From NCBI RefSeq assembly GCF_023150065.1, contig NZ_JAKLLN010000007.1, positions 143,410 through 207,409 on the forward strand: a DNA stretch of 64,000 bases, in the 5' to 3' direction. A program made the position numbers and the translations under genes. Below are positions 59,252-64,000 of the stretch, in pieces. Source of the stretch: Zoogloea sp. GTDB taxonomy: Bacteria; Pseudomonadota; Gammaproteobacteria; Burkholderiales; Rhodocyclaceae. Each line of letters begins with the position of its first letter. The first letter of the stretch is position 1. Under the pieces are notes generated by a model. It saw only the letters and a list, made by a program, of their open reading frames with translations, had not been told where the DNA came from and did not search any database.

Positions 59252-60511
59252 GTGACCGCAACCCCCATCCAGATCATCGGCGCGGCCCTCTTTGCCATCG
59301 CCATCCTGCACACCTTCGCCACCAAGTTCTTCGAGAAGCTGGCCCACGCCGGCCCACGCCATGCCGGACTGTGGCATCTGCTCGGCGAGATCGAGGTGGT
59401 GTTCGGCTTCTGGGCGATGGTGCTGATGGTGGCCATGTTCGCCCTGCTCGGCTCGGCGCCGGCCATCGACTACATCGAATCACGCAACTTCACCGAGCCC
59501 ATGTTCGTCTTCGCGATCATGGTGATCGCCGGCACGCGGCCCATCCTGCAGGCGGCCTCCGCTCTGGTCGCCCTGATCGCCCGGGCCCTCCCCCTGCCCG
59601 GTTCGGCCGCGGCCTACTTCACGGTGCTGCTCCTGGTGCCCCTGCTCGGCTCCTTCATCACCGAGCCCGCGGCCATGACCCTCGCCGCCCTCATCCTGCG
59701 CGACCAGTTCTTCACCCGGGGCATCTCGCCCCGGCTGATGTACGCCACCCTGAGCGTGCTCTTCGTCAATATTTCCATCGGCGGCACCCTCACCCCCTTC
59801 GCTGCGCCGCCGGTGCTCATGGTGGCCGGCCCCTGGGGCTGGGACATCCACTTCATGCTCAGCCAGTTCGGCTGGAAGGCGGCCATCGCAGTAAGCATCA
59901 ATGCCCTCGGCGCCACCCTGCTCTTCTACCGTGAGCTCGCCGCCCTGGCCCCCGCCCCGCGGGATGGAACCATCCCCCGCGTGCCCCTCGTCCTGACCCT
60001 GGTGCACGTCCTCTTCCTGTGCGGTGTGGTGGTCTTTGCCCATCACCCGGCCATCTTCATGGGCCTGTTCCTGTTCTTTCTGGGGGTCGCCCACGCCTAC
60101 ATCCGCCACCAGGACCGCCTGATCCTCAAGGAAGGCCTGCTGGTGGCCTTCTTTCTGGCCGGGCTGGTGGTGCTGGGTGGCCAGCAGCAATGGTGGCTGC
60201 AGCCCCTGCTGATGAGCATGAGCAGCGACGCCGTCTTCATCGGTGCCACCGCCCTCACCGCCTTCACCGACAACGCCGCCCTGACCTACCTGGGCTCCCT
60301 GGTCGAAGGCCTCTCCGACGACTTCAAGTACGCTCTGGTGGCCGGCGCGGTGACCGGCGGCGGCCTCACCATCATCGCCAACGCCCCCAACCCGGCCGGC
60401 GTGTCCATCCTCAAGGGCAGCTTCAGCGACGAGGCGGTGAACCCGCTGGGGCTGCTCGCCGCGGCCATTGCCCCGACGCTGGTGGCGGGGGTGGCGTTTC
60501 GGTTGTTGTAG
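59252..60511 (+). CDS. Putative Na+/H+ antiporter family membrane protein
   Basis: The 419-aa protein has about 11 membrane helices and resembles the putative Na+/H+ antiporter family PF07399: FATKFFEKLAH, HLLGEIEVVFGFWA, a FITEPAAMTLAALILRDQFF block, and FTDNAALTYLGSLV. Start GTG at 59252 follows AGGAG. It lies 84 bases after the TetR gene and may or may not be part of its transcript. Transport of another ion or an acid is not excluded. Confidence 0.75.
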   Translation: MTATPIQIIGAALFAIAILHTFATKFFEKLAHAGPRHAGLWHLLGEIEVVFGFWAMVLMVAMFALLGSAPAIDYIESRNFTEPMFVFAIMVIAGTRPILQAASALVALIARALPLPGSAAAYFTVLLLVPLLGSFITEPAAMTLAALILRDQFFTRGISPRLMYATLSVLFVNISIGGTLTPFAAPPVLMVAGPWGWDIHFMLSQFGWKAAIAVSINALGATLLFYRELAALAPAPRDGTIPRVPLVLTLVHVLFLCGVVVFAHHPAIFMGLFLFFLGVAHAYIRHQDRLILKEGLLVAFFLAGLVVLGGQQQWWLQPLLMSMSSDAVFIGATALTAFTDNAALTYLGSLVEGLSDDFKYALVAGAVTGGGLTIIANAPNPAGVSILKGSFSDEAVNPLGLLAAAIAPTLVAGVAFRLL

Positions 60512-60546
60512 GCGGTCCTGGCAATAGCAGGGGCGGGATGGGGCGC

Positions 60547-63174
60547 TTATTTCAAGCTCGTGCCTTCTGCAAGTCCATGTCTGTCGCGGGGAAGCACAGG
60601 AGACAGGCGAGCAGCGCTCGCGGTATGTGCAGTCGTCGTCTGCGCGCTCGCCAGGGACAGATCGGGTCTCATGGCAAAGTGCCATGACGCTGCAAGCACC
60701 GCTTGAACGTTGAAGCGGAACGCACTGTTGTCGGCGTTGGGGAGAACATCGCAGCTCTTGTGATAGCAAGGATCGTAGGCCACACCGCTGGTTCCGCCCC
60801 AGAGTGCAGCCTGCTCTGCCGACTTGATGCCGTCGTGGCCTGAGAAGATGCCGCCAACGGGAATGCCTGCCGACACAAACGAAAGATGGTCGGTCGACAG
60901 CGTCAGACCCACGCTACGCGGCTGAACCCCGCGCCTGCGGTAGTAGTCTTCGAGAACGCTCTCGATCTCGCCGGAGCCCGACGGCCCGGCAAAGCCACTG
61001 CTCGATCCGTCGCCGTCATAGACAAAGAACCCTGCGTTGGGCGAGCCGATCATGTCAAAGTTCAAGTACAGCGCCAGGGCCTCCTTCTCTGCGGGCGAAA
61101 GCGCCCCGACGTAGAATTTCGATCCCAGGTCGCCCAGCTCTTCAGCCCCCCAGAGCGCGATACGGACGGAGTTGTGAGGCCTGGACTTGACCACGTGCGC
61201 TGCGGCCTCAAGCACTGCCGCCACACCGCTCCCGTTGTCGTTGATACCCGGCCCGGCATTCACCGAATCGAGATGCGCCCCCAGCATCACGACGCGCCCC
61301 GGGTTGGAGCCCGCGAACTCGGCGATCACATTGCTGGTGCGGATATTTCCGCGAACGGTCTGTGCCTCCAGCCGCATCCTGAGCCCGGCCGTTCGGGCCA
61401 GACGCTCGCCGTCCTCCTGCGAGGTCGAAACGACCGGGATGTTCGGAGTGAAGTCATCCAGCAGGTTGATCCTGAGCTCCCCCGCCACATTGTTGTAGAT
61501 CACGACTCCGCTCGCACCGGCAAGGAAGGCGTTCTGAGCCTTCACCGGGAAGGTACAGTCGCCACGTCTGACCAGGGCAATACTGCCCACGGGAAAGCCG
61601 TCAAAGGCCGTCGCCGTGCACCCGGTTACCGAAGACGGCTGAGCGACGGCGGCAGTCACGCTGCCGCTCCCGGAATACAGCGCAATAATGTTGGCAATGC
61701 TGCCGCTCGCAGCCGGCGCGACCTGCTCCAGGCGGCCCGGCGCAACCCAGAAGAACCCATCAAAGTCGAAATACTGCCGACTCACCGAAAACCCCAGGTT
61801 CCGTAGAACACGCTCGGCATAGGACGCCGACGCATCGAAGCCAGCCGATCCGGCGGCGCGGTGACCGCCGTTTATGTCGGCGATTACCTGCAGCGCGACC
61901 AGATGCTTGCGGGCCGCTTCCGCCGCCGTGTTTGTCAGATCCGCTCGAAGCACCGCGAAGCCGGCGCTGTCGGACAACTGGACGTGGCGGTATCGCCGTC
62001 GCCCCACAGAGATATACAGCGAGTTGTCCGGCCCCATCGCGAGGGCATCGGGCAACCTAAGGCGACCGGGCAGAGCGCCGGTCACCACCTTCCCGCCGAT
62101 GACATAAGGGTCGTCGTTGCTTACACCCGGATTCAGCGCGTTCTCGGGAAGCACACCGATCAACGTGCTGACAGTACCGTCGGGCCCGATCTTCCTGATT
62201 GCCTCGTTGAGCACATCGGACACATAGACATTCCCGACATCATCCACGACGATGCCTTCGGCGTAGTTGAAGCGTGCGCCATTGGCAGGTCCATCCACGG
62301 CACCCATCGTCCCGGTCGTCGTCGATCCTGCCAGAGTCGACGCATTGCCGGCCGCGTCGATCTTCAGCACTGAAGAACTGTCTCTCAACCCAAAGCATCG
62401 GTCGATGCACGCCACCATCCTGCCCGTCTTGACGGTAAGGTAGAGCGAGCCGACCGAGTCCACAGCCATCCGCCCCGGATTGGAATAGGCACCCAGAAGC
62501 CCACCGGCAACAGGCTTCACTTCTCCGCTGGTCAACAGCTTGCGCACTTGCCGACCAAGACCCGGGTCGGCTCCGAGGCTGTCCACGACAAAAACGTTCC
62601 CGCCGCGGTCAACCGCAAGCTCGCGGGGCGCCATCCAGCGTACCGAGTTGGCCGGGCCGTCGACCACAGCCGCCTGGCCCGCAACCCCGGATACGGTGGT
62701 GACATCTCCTGATGGACTCACCTTCCTGATGACCGCATTGCCCGTATCGCTCACGAGCAGGTTTCCATCCCCGTCCGATGCCACCCCGTAAATCCTGTTG
62801 AACCGGGCTGCCGAACCGCTGCCATCGCCGTAACCGCAGGTGCCACCCACAAAGCCCTGCACAAGCCCGTCGGAGCCGACACGCCTGATTGCACAGTCGT
62901 AGACCAGGTACAGCACGCCCGACGGAGCGACCGCCATCGTCGTGAAGTACTGGTCTTCAGGCTTTGACAACATCGGCCCCTGCTCGGACCCGGGATCACC
63001 CGTCACGACAGACATAAGGCTCTGGACCACCGGCGTCTCACCACCGCCAGTGCTCCCACCACTGCCTCCACTGCCGCCACTCCCCCCGCTACCGCCCCCG
63101 CCGCAAGAAGCCAGGAGGACGGCACCGATCAACGCAACGATCCGGGCAGCCCGTCTACTGTTCAACACATTCAT
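60547..63174 (-). CDS. Lipoprotein with NHL repeats, PA domain and M28 peptidase domain
   Basis: The 875-aa protein has a lipoprotein signal with lipobox LASC (C24) and a Gly/Ser linker (~25-46). NHL-type propeller repeats cover ~70-400 (pattern GVASDGDGNLLVSDTGNAVIRKV), a PA domain ~495-590, and an M28 metallopeptidase ~610-830. Zinc ligands H634, D646, E679, D707 and H763 and the catalytic E678 are all present. It is probably an outer-surface or periplasmic aminopeptidase. The propeller joined to PA-M28 is an uncommon layout. I chose ATG 63174 for the signal peptide. Confidence 0.85.
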   Translation of the reverse strand: MNVLNSRRAARIVALIGAVLLASCGGGGSGGSGGSGGSGGSTGGGETPVVQSLMSVVTGDPGSEQGPMLSKPEDQYFTTMAVAPSGVLYLVYDCAIRRVGSDGLVQGFVGGTCGYGDGSGSAARFNRIYGVASDGDGNLLVSDTGNAVIRKVSPSGDVTTVSGVAGQAAVVDGPANSVRWMAPRELAVDRGGNVFVVDSLGADPGLGRQVRKLLTSGEVKPVAGGLLGAYSNPGRMAVDSVGSLYLTVKTGRMVACIDRCFGLRDSSSVLKIDAAGNASTLAGSTTTGTMGAVDGPANGARFNYAEGIVVDDVGNVYVSDVLNEAIRKIGPDGTVSTLIGVLPENALNPGVSNDDPYVIGGKVVTGALPGRLRLPDALAMGPDNSLYISVGRRRYRHVQLSDSAGFAVLRADLTNTAAEAARKHLVALQVIADINGGHRAAGSAGFDASASYAERVLRNLGFSVSRQYFDFDGFFWVAPGRLEQVAPAASGSIANIIALYSGSGSVTAAVAQPSSVTGCTATAFDGFPVGSIALVRRGDCTFPVKAQNAFLAGASGVVIYNNVAGELRINLLDDFTPNIPVVSTSQEDGERLARTAGLRMRLEAQTVRGNIRTSNVIAEFAGSNPGRVVMLGAHLDSVNAGPGINDNGSGVAAVLEAAAHVVKSRPHNSVRIALWGAEELGDLGSKFYVGALSPAEKEALALYLNFDMIGSPNAGFFVYDGDGSSSGFAGPSGSGEIESVLEDYYRRRGVQPRSVGLTLSTDHLSFVSAGIPVGGIFSGHDGIKSAEQAALWGGTSGVAYDPCYHKSCDVLPNADNSAFRFNVQAVLAASWHFAMRPDLSLASAQTTTAHTASAARLSPVLPRDRHGLAEGTSLK

Positions 63175-63301
63175 TCTGGTCACTCTCTCAACAAGAACCG
63201 CCATCGCAATGCCGATGACGCCCGATACAAAAAGCGGACACGACGTAGAAGGTATACATAGGCAGCCCGCACCAATTCAGACTGTTCGTGCAGTGTGACG
63301 C

Positions 63302-63826
63302 CTATTTTTTGTCTCCATAAACCGATATCAGCCGCTCAGAAATCAATCCGTCGCTGGGGCAGAAAAAATAGCTCTCGTGGGCAGGAGATGGAAAGTCCCC
63401 GCCTCTCCTTGCGTATAGAACATTTTGCGCCAGAACTTTCCCATCACTCCTTCTTACATATTTAGAGACGCTTCTCCATACATAAGGTCGATGCGGAGAT
63501 ATTGTTTTTATTTCACTTCTCTCAAAAATAGGAATATCAAACCTCATATTTTCTTCAGATGGAATTGGAACTCCACGCACTCCATCCACCCCCCCCCATG
63601 CCAGAAACTCCTCATGCGAAATTGCGATGGACTCGAACAGATGCAACCCACCATCCTTCTTGCACATCTGCGTGACCCTGTAATCCCAGTAACGCTTGTT
63701 TATCTCGCAATAAAAAAAGAACAGAACAATCAAACCGATCAAGCCAAGAGCTATCCGGAAGAACACCACGACCATGGTCGCCAACAGTGAATTTTCTTCA
63801 GGCGGAAGACGAGACGTGTTGTTCAT
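63302..63826 (-). CDS. Hypothetical protein with one membrane helix
   Basis: The 174-aa protein is not recognised by function. A short cytoplasmic N-terminus is followed by one helix (residues ~15-36, VVVFFRIALGLIGLIVLFFF), then EINKRYWDYRVTQMCKKDGGLHLFESI, a block I recall in small unassigned proteobacterial proteins, and a polar C-terminal domain with no catalytic motif. GC content is visibly lower than in the neighbours. Its ATG overlaps the stop of the upstream gene (ATGA), so the two are coupled. An immunity-type role is one possibility. Confidence 0.7.
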   Translation of the reverse strand: MNNTSRLPPEENSLLATMVVVFFRIALGLIGLIVLFFFYCEINKRYWDYRVTQMCKKDGGLHLFESIAISHEEFLAWGGVDGVRGVPIPSEENMRFDIPIFERSEIKTISPHRPYVWRSVSKYVRRSDGKVLAQNVLYARRGGDFPSPAHESYFFCPSDGLISERLISVYGDKK

Positions 63827-63999
63827 GCCAGAAGTGCCCACGCATAGTCGTTGGCTGAAAGCACTGAACACTCCAAATAGACCTCGTTGGCACCCTGGAG
63901 AGCAAAGGGCGCGGGGTGGATGAGGACAAGGAACTGACCGAAGTCGGCGCGAGCGGCGTCGAAAATCTTGTCTAGCGAAACATCTTTTCCGATCGGGGT
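63823..63999 (-). CDS. C-terminus of an unrecognised protein, running off the window
   Basis: The last 58 codons of a minus-strand gene are open to the window edge and end in TGA overlapping the next start codon. The sequence includes FDAARADFGQFLVLIHPAPF and GANEVYLECSVLSANDYAWALLA. Codon use looks natural, and the four-base overlap supports a real gene. I do not recognise the family. The 5' part lies beyond base 64000. Confidence 0.65.
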   Translation of the reverse strand, partial: TPIGKDVSLDKIFDAARADFGQFLVLIHPAPFALQGANEVYLECSVLSANDYAWALLA

Positions 64000-64000
64000 A

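Noticed and set aside
63045-63110. Short GC-rich repeats resembling a microsatellite or CRISPR-like array
   Set aside because: They encode the Gly/Ser linker after the lipobox of the M28 lipoprotein; the repeat is a coding feature. No CRISPR array was seen anywhere in the window.

Overview
The window is GC-rich DNA (only the last ~700 bases are visibly poorer in GC) carrying ordinary chromosomal genes of a betaproteobacterium. Gene content and order (hisZ-purA behind hflKC, bamB-der, rodZ-pilF-ispG-hisS, ccoIS, PPi-type phosphofructokinase, fused LivM-LivG, aromatic catabolism, Fnr-type sites) suggest the Rhodocyclales (Thauera/Azoarcus/Aromatoleum/Zoogloea relatives). The assignment is inference from gene content; no 16S gene is present.

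Layout. 1-333: two tandem tRNA-Leu(CAG) units, each with its own terminator. 396-15868: a long minus-strand housekeeping run, ndk, rlmN, pilF, rodZ, ispG, hisS, yfgM, bamB, der, then (from an internal promoter) hfq, hflX, hflK, hflC, yjeT, hisZ, purA. 16033-16191: a candidate Fnr-activated small RNA. 16227-18915: ccoS and ccoI (copper loading of cbb3 oxidase). 19098-24928: a TRAP dicarboxylate transporter (dctP, dctQ, dctM) with a divergent two-component system that probably controls it. 24884-34696: tilS, accA, murJ, a PEBP protein, phosphofructokinase, adk, kdsB, a Trm112-like protein, lpxK, exbD, exbB. 34778-38842: a symmetric DnaA-box cluster, xseA, sodB behind an IscR-like operator, and an exported CbiZ-nitrilase fusion. 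38892-40585: two alpha/beta hydrolases and a REP-type inverted repeat.

40622-59167 is the most interesting part: a minus-strand cluster of 19 genes for aerobic breakdown of an aromatic compound. It encodes a three-component ring-hydroxylating dioxygenase (alpha, beta, Rieske ferredoxin, flavin reductase), a cis-dihydrodiol dehydrogenase, a two-subunit LigAB/CarB-type extradiol dioxygenase, a C-C hydrolase, a hydratase/aldolase/acetaldehyde dehydrogenase lower pathway, a feruloyl-CoA-synthetase-like ligase, two hotdog thioesterases, a flavin monooxygenase and a complete Liv-type ABC importer. A divergent TetR gene and the cluster share two matching operators (ATACA-N4-TGTAT), and a perfect Fnr box lies upstream of the cluster promoter. 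Together the genes could import an aromatic acid, open its ring and deliver pyruvate and acetyl-CoA. The exact substrate cannot be read from sequence.

59252-63999: a predicted Na+/H+ antiporter, a large lipoprotein with NHL repeats, a PA domain and an M28 peptidase domain, an unrecognised small membrane protein of lower GC, and the 3' end of a gene translationally coupled to it that runs off the window.
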